Assembly: GCA_030685235.1 (NCBI GenBank)
Contig: MU839186.1
Span: 62,001-126,000 of the forward strand
DNA: 64,000 nt
Direction: 5' to 3'
Source: Copromyces sp. CBS 386.78
Lineage: Eukaryota > Ascomycota > Sordariomycetes > Sordariales > Sordariaceae
Position numbers and translations under genes: made by a program. A model generated the notes under the pieces. That model was not told the DNA's origin, did not search any database, and saw nothing but the letters and a program-made list of their open reading frames with translations. This document shows positions 47,533 through 58,277 of the stretch, piece after piece (position 1 is the first letter of the stretch; the number at the start of each line of letters is the position of its first letter).

Positions 47533-48430
47533 CTTGATCGGTTTTCAAAGGGCGATTGTCTGATTAAGGCGATTATACGGTAGGTTACCTTCTTTTAGAG
47601 GCGGTAACAATGTTGAGGAGGAAAGAGACCACGCGTTCGATTCTGGGCGGGTTGAAGTAGGTAGCTGTCGACAGGACGAATAAACAATTGGGTATCAAGT
47701 TCGTGACGCAGGTAACAAGAAGAAGTTAAGTTGAAGCGCGAGGGAAAGGCCGGGGGGATGGAAATATCGTTCGTTGTGTGAGAAGTGAAAACTGCAAGAG
47801 TTGATGTCCGGCTCGTTCTTTCCCGGACGTCGTGTTGAAGTTCCAGGGACCAACAAGGTACCCGGTACCGTCACGTGATGCATACATGCCGCAGAATGTT
47901 CTTGGACCATGCGTCGACGGCGGTTCACAAGAAACAGTGACCGAGTTTGACGTCTCGTCTCGTCTTTTTGAGACACTCGAGCGGAACCATAAGGCTGCGT
48001 CGAGTGAGCCACCTGCGAGATGTACTGGGCTGTTGAAGTGGTTGAACTCAAAAGTCGAGTAAAGTGGTCAGGAGGTGGCATCTCGAATGCAAAACAAAGT
48101 AGATCTACTTATATAAGTATGCCGCTCGCAGGATAAGAAAGTACCTTCTACTTCCTGATACGCAGCCTGTCTACTGAGCAAGGGGTTGCTCGTGAGTCGT
48201 GAGAGCCAATGACCCTGTCGATCCGCATGCGGCCCCACCATCTGCCCCACACAAACTGTGGTGCTCGCCGTCGTCCCGTCTCCTCCAACTTCACGACAAC
48301 CTCGCCAGTTGCCTGGACCAATCTCACTTATCGTCATCCTTGACCAGTCGCTCATATCTGCGTTTCCTACCGAGTAAAATCATTTACATCACATCAAACA
48401 CCCTCAAACCACCCCAAACACATACAAGAA
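47533..48430. other. Divergent promoter region of spt3 and ist1
   Basis: This 898-bp stretch lies between two divergent start codons. The part near 48,360-48,430 is C/A-rich (CACATCAAACACCCTCAAAC), typical of a 5' leader just before ATG. An E-box lies at 47871-47878. Overlapping short frames here are not supported as genes. Confidence 0.5.
47871..47878. promoter_or_regulatory. E-box palindrome TCACGTGA
   Basis: A perfect 8-bp CACGTG-type palindrome lies 340 bp from the spt3 ATG and 553 bp from the ist1 ATG, next to the near-palindrome GGTACCCGGTACC. Such sites bind bHLH or Cbf1-like factors in fungi. Function here is inferred from sequence and position only. Confidence 0.35.
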
Positions 48431-49399
48431 ATGCCTCCCGCAGGAGCTGCCTTTGTGGTACGTCATCCCAGCTCCACCTCAAACGTCTCTACTGTGTGTT
48501 GGCAATGAAACTCACTCTACACACAGGCCAAACTCAAGGTCCAACTGAAACTTGCTATCGCCAGATTGCGTATGGTCCAAAAGCGGGATGAAGCCCTAGC
48601 CAAGACCCAGCGACGGGCTATGGCGCAGTTGCTAGATGTTGGCAAAGAGGACTCGGCCCGCATCCGTGTCGAAAACATCATCCGATCAGACATCACCACC
48701 GAGCTCCACGAGATCCTCGAGCTCTATTGTGAGCTCTTACTTGCTCGCGCTGGCCTATTAGAGGCGCCCACATGCGATCCCGGTCTTGAGGAGGCCGTCA
48801 AGAGCATCATCTACGCCGCGCCCAAGACCGAGATTAAGGAGCTGCACCAGGTACGGACGCTGCTCGCAGAGAAGTTTGGCAAGGAGTTGGCGCTGCAGGC
48901 GGTGGAGAACTCGGACGGAAAGGTCTCGGAGAAGGTTGTCAAGAAGCTCAGCGTTACGCCACCACGGGAGGAGCTCGTTGTTGGCTACCTAGAGGAGATT
49001 GCCAAGGTGTATGGCGTCAACTGGCCAAAGAAGAAGGCAGACTTGGGCGACCCGCCTGACTTCATGGACGACGATGAGAACCCGAGTGGTGGACAAGCTC
49101 AGAAGAACCTCGAGGCACCCTTAAAGGCGGAAGATAAGGAGGCTGAGGCTCAAGAGGAGCTCAGCAAGGCGACGCCACCAGTGTCATTTGGACCTGCGAG
49201 CCCTCTACATGTTAACCCTCCACCGCCGTCAACCGACAATATTCACCCCAAAGTGACGCTGAACCATCAGCAGTTACAACCAAAGCAACCTTCGGCGAGT
49301 GGTGGAGTTGTCAAGAAGGCGCCTGCAAAGGGGGGCATTGCCGACGGCATTCCTGACGTGGATGAGCTGGCCAAGCGGTTTGCGGCTTTGAAGAAGTAG
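48431..49399 (+). CDS. ist1: Ist1, regulator of Vps4/ESCRT-III
   Basis: Exons 48431-48457 and 48527-49399 join in phase 0 over a 69-nt intron (GTACGT..ACAG) and encode 299 residues. Residues 1-9 come from the tiny first exon (MPPAGAAFV). The Ist1 domain follows: AKLKVQLKLAIARLRMVQKR, ARIRVENIIRSDITTELHEI, LELYCELLLAR, VKSIIYAAP, ELHQVRTLLAEKFGKE. This is the ESCRT-III-like helical bundle. The C-terminal third is Pro/Lys/Glu-rich and disordered, and ends in a conserved-looking helix (IPDVDELAKRFAALKK). That end resembles the MIT-interacting motif through which Ist1 binds Vps4. The protein acts at endosomes in multivesicular body sorting. Confidence 0.9.
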
Positions 49400-51288
49400 A
49401 GTGGTTTTGGATGTCAGTGTACTTTGGCAAGCGGTTTGCGGTCTTGCAAAGCCAAGATACGAAGCATGGGGACAAATTTTTGCAGCGGTTCTTGTTGACC
49501 TATGACTTTTCAAGCGAATCAGTATCATTTCGAAAATTCTGGTACCTGGGCTACTCGTTTGTTGTTGACTGGCCCGCTTTCTACTGCCTTTTTGTTGATA
49601 TGTGACAAGCCTCTGCTGTTTCTTGGATTACCACAACTTCTCCAACCACCACGCACTTAGCCTTTTGAGAATATATCTATCCCTTCCAGTGTCAATATTC
49701 CTTTGGCAACCAGGTAGGATGGCGCAGTGATCATGGTTGTCGGTCCCTCCCCTTCAATGAGCTGAGCCCCCTTCCCTATAAGGTATCTTTCCGTGCCTTC
49801 CATCAACGTCCCAGCCGGCCGCAATTCCAAATTTCATCCCAACTCGCTCCCGCGCACGACCAATCATCCTCCCTTCACAGCAGTGCCAGAGGGTACATAT
49901 ACTACTTCCACTGCGCATAATTCCAACAAAGAGGATTGGAACACCCGGGCCCCTGGACGGTCGGATGGTCTAGCGGTACGGTGTTGGACGGTTGGGACCC
50001 GTTTCAAGCTGCTGCTCTACGCGTTCGATTCAGGGGTGAGTCCTCTTATCCCATATTTTTTTCTTTTTCTATACTTTTCTTTCCCCTTTTTTTCTTGACT
50101 CCGTCCTTTTTGTATGATCAACTGTCATCATTACTTCCTGCCTTCGACTTCTGTGCACCCAGCCAGCTGCAAGTCCACTCATGAAGAGATATTTTCTGAT
50201 GTGTTTAATCAGAAGGCCTTTCATTACATTCTGATCGAGGATCAAAGTATGCATTGCGCGGGTACTTGAGTTACGTCCCGCTCAGATGGCGACAATATTT
50301 TGCAGATTGGTACACGGGATGGGTTTATAATGGACTGCCCCTGATTCTCTAATCCTGAATAAACTTTCCGGGTATGAAGTCTGCAATGATACGTGCGAGC
50401 TACACGTGAATCTTCAACCGTTCGAAGGCTCCCGCCTGTCTGTGTAGGTAAGTTATCTACACGCAGATGTGATGGCAGGCTCTGTCGACCGTCGCTCCTT
50501 CCGTGTTCGCTGCCTATACATGGACGTCTGCAGTGCTCTTTCCCTTCATCCCAACTCGTGTCTCTTGATACTCGCACCTGACATCAGCTGCCCGCCAGCC
50601 CTGTTGTGCTCGAATATTACCGTACCAAGGTCACGGTATCGATGCCGCCCGGATCAATCGAGTCCTTTTGACCTCCTTCCAAAATTTTACCAGCCCGCTG
50701 AGATTGTTCACCAACACAACTAAGTAATCGCAGGTACAACGAGCGCATCGCGAAGCTTCCTACCTTAGGTAATCTGCTCCCACGCTTCCCTCTCACCTGA
50801 TCACTTCATGCTTCCGTTCCCGTCGTGCCTCACAGGTGAGAAAAAAAAAAGCCGGGCAACTTGTCTGCGTCATTAACCCAGACGCGAACCTGGAAAAATT
50901 TGTACTGAGGGGCACTCCTCGATTCAACCATTCCTGCTTCTCTTTTCAAATATTCAAATTGATGGAGCCCAGTTACCTACCCGCATCATCTCTCTCGGAT
51001 CACGCATTTTTGCATGTTAAGCACTACATCTGTGCTATCGACAGAAGATTGCCTACCTTGTGACTTGAAGATTTGACGCTGACTACCACGTCTGTCGCAG
51101 ACTTCCACCGCGGGGATCTCGTTACCTGATTGCGACGCGGTTGGCCGCGTCCAGAAACAAACCAGTACTCCCGATTTGGGTAGAATACTCTTTGTATTCG
51201 ACCAACAGCCTTGAGCAGACGCCTGATCGGCCTTGCTTGACACTCGCGACCAAGAGCTGACATCTCTTCCACTACTCGTCCATCGACG
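49400..51288. other. Intergenic region with tRNA-like remnant and long leader
   Basis: The stretch starts with the ist1 3' UTR; AAGCGGTTTGCGG of the ist1 end (about 49,373) is repeated at 49,428 (CAAGCGGTTTGCGGTCTTG). It then holds a tRNA-like sequence, a T-rich tract (50,045-50,100), and the upstream region of the zinc-knuckle gene. No protein gene is supported. Confidence 0.5.
49959..50034 (+). tRNA. tRNA-like sequence, probably a pseudogene
   Basis: GGTCGGATGGTCTAGCGGTA at 49959-49978 looks like an acceptor strand plus D arm, and GTTCGATTC at 50023-50031 looks like a T loop. However, no 3' strand pairs with GGTCGGA, and the T stem does not pair. The piece GGGACCCGTTTCAAG between them also resembles part of a T arm. 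I see a remnant rather than a working tRNA and cannot assign an anticodon. Confidence 0.3.
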
Positions 51289-54091
51289 ATGGGATACAAG
51301 GAGGAGATAGCAGCCTTTGCCCGGCGGTTGGGTGTTCGGACACTCGGCGAACTCTCCCTGGAGGAGCTTGCTGAGCGTATCGACAGCATCTCAGAATTGA
51401 CCGCGCCGAGAACACAGCTCTACGTCTTCATGAAATGGCTCAGCGACCGTCTCCTGGAAGCTGACAGCTCTGACGAGGAATCATTTAGTCGCGAAATTGC
51501 GACATGGTGCTTGTTTGTCAACAACGTCAACGCCGAATTTGACAGTGGCAACGTGGTCGGAACCTTTGAAGAGTGGCTTGAAGAACATCTTCAGGCTGAG
51601 CCGCTCGGTGCTAGACGGCTCAAATTGGCCGAACTTGAAATCAAGAAGTTTCACGGCCTTCCTACTGAAGCCCCTCATGGGCTTGTTCCAGCAGGCCAAC
51701 ATTTTCAGCCGTCGCCTCCAGCGGAAGAGACTTACCAGCAAGTTTCCCCAGTGAATGAGACATCCGGAGCGCCGCGTGTCGAGGGCTTTGGACACATCCA
51801 CCCCGATCGCCTCAAGCTGTCCAGGTACGGTGACAGTAACTCCAAGAAAGGCGAAGTCATCGACCTAGATGAATGGCAACGTCCCATCGTTGACATCAGC
51901 TCCGATGAGGACGCGGGCCTCCAAGCAAAGAATGATCTGTCTTTCCTCACTGGATCAAACCGAATGGTCTTTGGTGACGACGAGACCAACTTGACCACTG
52001 AACTCCAGGAAAAGGGAAAGAATAAGACAAGAGGCAAGAAAAAGTCGATGCAGTCAGCGCCAACTTCAGTCCAAACCAACAGAAACAACAAGAAACCTTG
52101 CGGTCGTTGTGGTGTTACTGGTATGTAAACACGTCTATGTGAGTTTCATCCATGCTAATTGTACTTCAATAACAGGACATTACCATATGCAGTGCCCAAC
52201 CAACCTCGATCCGTCGTTTGACAAGAATCCGCCCGACGATTACAAGTGTAACCTTTGTAACAAATATGGTGACCACTATGCCACAGTCTGCAAGAGGAAT
52301 ATGCAACCTGCATCGCTCACTCAGCAGCGAAAGCGATATGCTGAACAAAAACGTAACTTCCATTTCAGAAGAGGTCGGAGTAGCTCGCCATTGAGGGACC
52401 CGAATGACGAACGCCACACTGAAAGGGGAAGATCTCCGTACAGGGAGCCCAGAGACAGATATCACTACGATAGGGAGAGTTCGCTCTATAGGGAGCCAGA
52501 GACTAGACTCCACGTCGATAGGGATAGGTCGAGAGAGAGGAGAAGGTCTCGGGAGAGATACAGAAGAAATCGAAGCAGATCCAGATCCAGATCGCCTTTT
52601 CCTCTCCGGCCGGTATCACGAAGAAAAGAGAAACAGCGGGCCAACGGGGGCAAATACCGGGCAAACATGGAGTATCGGTTGAGACACTCATCTCCCGAAC
52701 CGAGCTTTCCGGAACCAGAGCTATCTTCTCCGTTTCATTCTGGGGGCCTGGACCACGATGATTCCTTCAAACGTATCCCCGATGCGCCATATCGGCCATT
52801 GTTTTCACGACCCGCGGATATTAAGATTCGAGGGCGAGGAAGTTCGTTCTACTACGATGACGACCAAAAGGGATCTATCCCAGCTTCAGCCTACGGAAGT
52901 GATGACCTGATGTCCCGTAAAAGGCGCCGGTCACAAGAACCGACGCCTCATCATGACGATTACGTTGATGGTTCAACTGTGGACAAGGGTTTCCTCCTCA
53001 CCGAACTGACAGATTTAATTGCTACCACCACCGTCTCGCCTCGAGCTCGAGCTTCCATGAAGAATAGGCTGCCGGAGGTGTTCAAGAATGATCTGCGGCA
53101 GCCTTCCTGGGTTTGGGACATTGGGCCGACCGCTAACACTGCTTTGATCAAGCCGGAACTAATCCCGGATGTTGTAAGGGAGCCCTCACCTCCTGTGGAG
53201 CTAGGTGTTACGGAGAAGAGACTTGACGGCCGTCGTGGTACTCAGTATCACCCTGTCGTCTTGGAGCTGTTCAAGAACCAGAAGAATGTCTGGCTTCGCA
53301 AGAATGACAAAACCAAGCGCGCCCAAGCGTCGAGTTTCTTCTGGGACAAAGATACAGAGGAGGACGATGTGGATATTTCAGATAATGCTGATGCTGATGC
53401 TGATGCTGGCCTTGAATCGGCCAGGGACACAGTCACGACAGAAGCGGAGCCCGTTGCTATGCCCATTGATGTCGTGATAGAGAATCCTATGACAATGCAG
53501 ATTCTCTATCGCGATAAAACCGAGGTCAGAACTCATCAACCCCACGGTCTCCGCCGGGTTGGCCTCAAGCCGGGTGTCGATTTCAATATTGAGGATGCTG
53601 AGCCTCTTGACGTCTCTGAAGCTGTTGATGTCTCAGCAATTGTCGATGAGATAATTGCTGAACGCTCTCAGGCGGCAAAGACTGCTTCTGAGGCGGTTGA
53701 GAATGAGCCCCCTTCGGTTCAGTTTGTGACGAGCTCGGAGACCTTCAATGCGATCGAGACAGTCAATGTGGCTTCGATGCAGAGCGCTGGTATCGTTCAC
53801 GATGCCGAGGCTGGGAAAGCGACTACAGCAGCTGACGCCGTCGAAACGGCTTCGGTTGAGAGCGCTCATACCGTTCGCAAAGTCGAGCCTGAGCATGCAA
53901 GCACAGCAGATGACCATGACGATCCCACCGCCACGGAGAGTACACAAGATGTTGGGGCAAGTGCCAGCTCTGACACAGCTATCAAGGACGCGATCTACGT
54001 CAGAACGGACCCCGAGCCCGCTGAGACCGAGACTTCTCAGCTTGAAGAGCAAGAGGACGTCACAGTCTCCGAGGGGTCGCAGGCGCAGTAG
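51289..54091 (+). CDS. Zinc-knuckle protein with RS-type region, function unknown
   Basis: Exons 51289-52120 and 52176-54091 (55-nt intron, GTATGT..ACAG) encode 915 residues. The intron falls inside the first CCHC knuckle: C271-x2-C274-x4-H279-x4-C284. A second knuckle follows at C302-x2-C305-x5-H311-x4-C316. After these comes an Arg/Ser/Asp/Glu-rich region with RSRSRSRSP (roughly 335-390), as in splicing-linked proteins. A predicted ordered stretch (RPSWVWDIGP-like and HPVVLELFKNQKNVWLRKND, about 590-660) precedes an acidic, repeat-poor tail rich in Ala/Glu/Thr with a DADADADA run. The N-terminal 130 residues are helical (EEIAAFARRLGVRTLGELSL). RNA binding in the nucleus is the likeliest role, by inference. 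Confidence 0.8.
53386..53412 (+). repeat. GATGCT hexanucleotide repeat in coding sequence
   Basis: Four copies of GATGCT encode (Asp-Ala)4 inside the acidic tail of the zinc-knuckle protein. Length change here would keep the frame. Confidence 0.7.
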
Positions 54092-55202
54092 TGTCTGCAC
54101 TTGACCCCAGGCCACTCTGTCGACAAGGTGATGACATGTGTTGTGGGCTTCCCTGGTTTAGGACATCAAGTGTCTCTTTCGGTCTCGATTTAGGTTTTGG
54201 TACAGACCGCGAGAGAGGAAACAGTTATTTTCGAAGTGAACATCGCTTTCATTGCATATTCACCTCGAACTTCTCTCCATGGCGGATTTTAGTTTGATAC
54301 CAAATTCAGTCTGCAAACGTTTTGACGGCCATGAGAGCCAAATACCAGATTTTGGAGCTCAGGGCCCTCTTTCGATTGGGGGCATCGAGGGCGGGCATCA
54401 ATGGCGGACAGCCCATAGCGATGTTGTCAACATTTGCCATTGACGCCTGCTTCACCGCTGAGCTGCAGAGACGGTTCAGTTATCTGCCATTGAAAAAGAC
54501 CTGGTGCTCCGGAAGACAACGTTTAAAGCTTCTGGGGCAGACAAGTGAAGGGGCAGCAAAATCTCATAGAGCGATGCGTTTCGGATCTCGCGAGAAGGGT
54601 CCTTTGTAAGATTAGTTAGTCAATTACTCTATGAATAGGCCCAAAAGCCCTCTATGTATGGGGCTGTCGGTGCTCAGTGCTTGCTGAAATTGGGACAAGA
54701 TCGTTGCGTTCCCCCTTTGTTCCTTCCTGCCACTTGTTGGTGATATGGGTATATGTAAACACCACTTCGCGTCGTTCTCTCTACCCGCTCCTCATACAAT
54801 GCTTCGACTGTTGGTGATCGATCGTGTCTCGCTGGAAGTGGGGCTGGTGAAGGGTGACGTCTATGGCCCCAAAGCCCTCCAGTGCAAGTTTCCTGGTAAT
54901 TCAGGCCCTCTCAACCCAGCCCTGTGTTCATGAGGTCGAAGGTCTAGGTTGCTCGAGAAGTTCCGCTCGACGCCAGACCTCGTTACCGCGCCAGCATTTC
55001 TCGGGCGGAATTGTTGTTGAGATCCATCCAAGCGGAGGAACCCATGTCCGTCCTCATCCCCACCTAACGATCGCCTTTGCTGATATTATGGCGAGTCGGT
55101 CGGTCGGTCGGTCAGCCGACCCTCCCTTATCCGCCTCCATCTGCCGTTATCCCCCTCCTCTTTCCTTTCCTCTTGTCTCCAGCACGTCGTCCCACTCCCT
55201 CA
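54092..55202. other. Convergent intergenic region
   Basis: The stretch lies between the 3' ends of the zinc-knuckle and AP-2 sigma genes. It contains a GTCG-type microsatellite (55094-55113). Short frames at 54322-54609 and 54854-55318 have no recognised features; the latter overlaps AP-2 sigma on the other strand. Confidence 0.5.
55094..55113. repeat. (GGTC)n microsatellite
   Basis: About four and a half tandem copies of the tetranucleotide GGTC are followed at once by AGCCGACC, which could pair back with it. Confidence 0.65.
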
Positions 55203-55901
55203 TCACTCCAATTTGTCCAAATGCTCCAACCGCGTCAACACAACCTGTTTACTCGTCTCCTCAATCTCGCCCGCCAAAAAGACCTCGTCGAGGATCGCGT
55301 ACACCTTGTAAAAGTTGAACACCAGGTCCAGCTCGCACACGTTGCCGAAAAAGCTGTCCAGCACCTCAACGAAGAAATGGATGGCCTCGAGGTAGGCGAG
55401 CTCGTTGTCGTTGGTGTCGACGCAGGCGCAGAAGAATAAGCCGGCGTAGCGGCGGTAGACGACCTTGTGGTTGCGGAACTCGACGAAGTTGGATTGGTAT
55501 TTTTGGTCGCGGGGGGCTACTAGCCGGTGGATCTGGGGAGGCGAAAAGTTAGGAGGGGGAGGGGAGAGAAACAAGGGTGGGAAGGGGGTGGTGATGGTGA
55601 TGATGGGGATAGGCTTACCTCGCCCTTGAGCTTGATCTTCTCTTCGTCGCTGTAGGGGACGTACCACTTTGCTAGACGGGTTTTGCCCCTTTGTCGCCGG
55701 GCGTTAGTTGGGAACTATCATGCTTGCGACAATGCCCTGCATGAGTGTATGTGTATGGTGGTGGGCAGCGCTAGGCTATGCGATGTTGCGACCCATGATG
55801 CGCCGATATGTAGAAGTGTAGGTAGAGGCGAAAGTAAGGCGACAGGATGCGAGAGATGGATGTACGTACTGTCGATTCTGAATGAGAATGAATGACAACA
55901 T
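55203..55901 (-). CDS. aps2: AP-2 complex subunit sigma
   Basis: Exons 55870-55901, 55619-55688 and 55203-55532 join to give 143 residues, the usual length of AP-2 sigma. Exon 1 encodes [11 protein letters not shown] (last codon split, phase 2) and ends at GTACGT. The first intron is 181 nt with an ACTAAC branch; the second is 86 nt (GTAAGC..CCAG). The protein reads [20 protein letters not shown], then [34 protein letters not shown] and [20 protein letters not shown], which matches this highly conserved small clathrin-adaptor subunit along its length. It forms part of the AP-2 core at the plasma membrane, contributing to dileucine-signal recognition in endocytosis. The 5' exon is short and easily missed by automatic annotation. 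Confidence 0.95.
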
Positions 55902-56913
55902 GTTTGCGAATTACTTTTTTGCGACAGAGACAAGGGCGCCCGTCAAGAAGGTTGAAAACAAATAAAATACAGAGAACCGCGAGATCCGCCGTTGCTTCGA
56001 ACTGCCCGGCACTAGAACCGCGTGGTGTTTGCCTCTCACATGCGACACATGCAATAGTTATCGATTATTGTAGAAAGGATCGACCGACGTTGAAAGAAGA
56101 GAATGGCGCTGTGGTGTGTTATGGAATTCTTGTCAGCGGTCGGTGATGTCGAAGTCTCGTCGTCGACCTTCTGGGATGAGCCGCGTGCGAGCCGCCAGGG
56201 GTGAGTGGGGCCCGAGCTTTCCTTCAAACGTCCATCGAGGTGCTCGTTCACACGCAACGGCAGGCGGAAGGGAGGGAGGGACCCCTGAATGGTTTCGATA
56301 GGGGGGACTTCTTGGCGCCTAAAAAGCTTATCGATAGCAGTTCCCCTGCCCGCCCAGGCGCCGCGTCCAGTCTTCACGAGTCGCAGTAGGTACTTAATGA
56401 GTAGGGGGTTGAGAAAAGTCCCACCACCACAACCCCCAAGTACGACTGGACTTGACATTTTGGTGGTCGAGTCCAGTGTTTGATCCCCCGAAATCGAAGG
56501 GAGGTCGGAAGTCGGGAGTCGGGACCACTGAAGTGTGACTCTTGGCATGGAATATTGGCAAGGTCCCATTAGCCACTGGGGTGGCGCCCCATTCTTTTTG
56601 GGGGCCGAATGCAATGCACATGGCAAGCTGAAGCCGAGGACTATTTCAGCTTTCTTTAATTCCATCCCAACCTCCATCACACGTCCGTCCATTGACTTGG
56701 ACGCGAACAACAACCTGTTGCTGCTTCCCGGTGCATGCCGTTCGTTACACTGAATTAGCTCCTTTTTTCTTTACACTACACTTTGTATCCCTTTCCGAGG
56801 CTACCTACGACCACGACCTGCACGACCAAAGAATCCCTAGATCTTGGATGGGACCGGCCTGGCTCTCACTTATTCCCCTCCCGGGCCCGGCGAGGGCTCA
56901 CCCCATTGTCAAA
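55902..56913. other. Divergent intergenic region of aps2 and msp1
   Basis: About 1 kb holds the two promoters. A minus-strand open frame of 225 codons (56036-56713) and overlapping plus-strand frames have no domain features, and I do not support them. The region is GC-balanced and shows no repeat. Confidence 0.5.
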
Positions 56914-58277
56914 ATGACCGAAAATAGGAGGGTGGCCAAGGACATCATGTCCGGTCTGCTACTCGCTGCAACAGTATGAATAAACTGATAGACTGCGCCC
57001 TAGAAAACCTACTGACACTCTGCGCGCTAGACAATATCTGTATACTTTATCTTCCGTGACTACGTCGCTCCCCACGTCGCAAAGCTCATCGATCCCGACC
57101 GTGCCAAACACGACCAAACCCGCCTAAAAGCTCAACAGAACCTGGCCAGGATACAAAAGTCGCGAGACGAGTTCGCCGACGATGAGGTCGCCGATGATTC
57201 ACCATCCACCGTGCGGGTCGAGGACCTTGTCCTCAACGAGTACGAAAGCCAGGTAGCTCTGGAAGTAGTTGCACCCGAAGACATCCCGGTTGGTTTCGAC
57301 GATATTGGTGGTCTGGACGAGATTATCGAGGAAGTCAAGGAAGCTATCATCTACCCGCTCACGATGCCGCAACTCTACTCTCATGGCGGCACACTACTGT
57401 CCGCGCCGTCAGGCGTTCTCCTCTACGGCCCTCCCGGGTGCGGCAAGACCATGTTGGCCAAGGCTGTGGCGCACGAGAGCGGCGCTTCGTTTATCAACCT
57501 GCATATCTCGACTCTCACGGAAAAGTGGTATGGCGACTCCAACAAGCTGGTTCGCGCAGTGTTCTCGCTTGCGCTCAAGCTGCAGCCGGCCATCATCTTT
57601 ATTGACGAGATCGATGCTGTTTTGGGAACAAGGAGAAGCGGAGAGCATGAGGCTAGCGGCATGGTTAAAGCCGAGTAAGTGATGACCCTTTACTTTAAAA
57701 GTGCGCCATGTGTAACCTTGGGCTTCCCGGAGCTAACCTTAAAAATCACCACAACAGGTTCATGACTCTTTGGGACGGTCTTACATCTACCAACTCGCTC
57801 GGCCAGCCCGCCAGGATTATGGTTCTTGGCGCAACCAACCGCATCAACGATATCGACGACGCCATCCTCCGCAGAATGCCCAAGAAGTTCCCCGTCCCAT
57901 TGCCTGGCAAGGAGCAGCGCCGGCGCATCCTCGAGCTCGTCCTCGCTGAAACCAAGTGCGACCCCAAATTCGATCTCGAATACATTGCTCTGGTTACGGA
58001 AGGCATGTCTGGCAGTGAACTCAAAGAGGCCTGCCGTGATGCGGCTATGGTCCCCATGAGGGAGGCCATTCGGAATCAGAAGGCCGCCGGCAGGTCGATA
58101 AAGAAGCTGGACCCCAGCAAGGTGCGTGGTCTGCGCACGGAGGATTTCTTTGGTCGCAAGGGTGGCGCGCCCAGTCTTGCGGCGGACAGCCGTCCCAGCT
58201 CAGTCAGGCCAGAGGCGGCAACGAGCGCGAGGGAGATCTATGAAGTCGACACAGAGACCGAGGACATTTTGTCTTGA
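56914..58277 (+). CDS. msp1: Msp1/ATAD1-type AAA ATPase of the mitochondrial outer membrane
   Basis: Exons 56914-56973, 57031-57674 and 57758-58277 encode 407 residues (introns 57 and 83 nt, with CTGAC and CTAAC branches). An N-terminal membrane segment, IMSGLLLAATTISVYFIF (11-28), is followed by a linker and one AAA domain: FDDIGGLDEIIEEVKEAIIY, LLYGPPGCGKT with Walker A at 153-160, and IIFIDEIDAVLG with Walker B at 211-215. Substrate pore-loop sequence (KWYGDSNKLV) and RRM arginines (AILRRMPKKF) follow. The single AAA domain and N-terminal anchor match Msp1, which extracts mislocalised tail-anchored proteins. The last 50 residues are disordered and acidic (EIYEVDTETEDILS). The first intron cuts the membrane segment. 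Confidence 0.93.

Noticed and set aside
56036..56713. 225-codon minus-strand frame between aps2 and msp1
   Set aside because: It contains several plus-strand frames of equal quality, no domain, and occupies the expected promoter region of two divergent genes.
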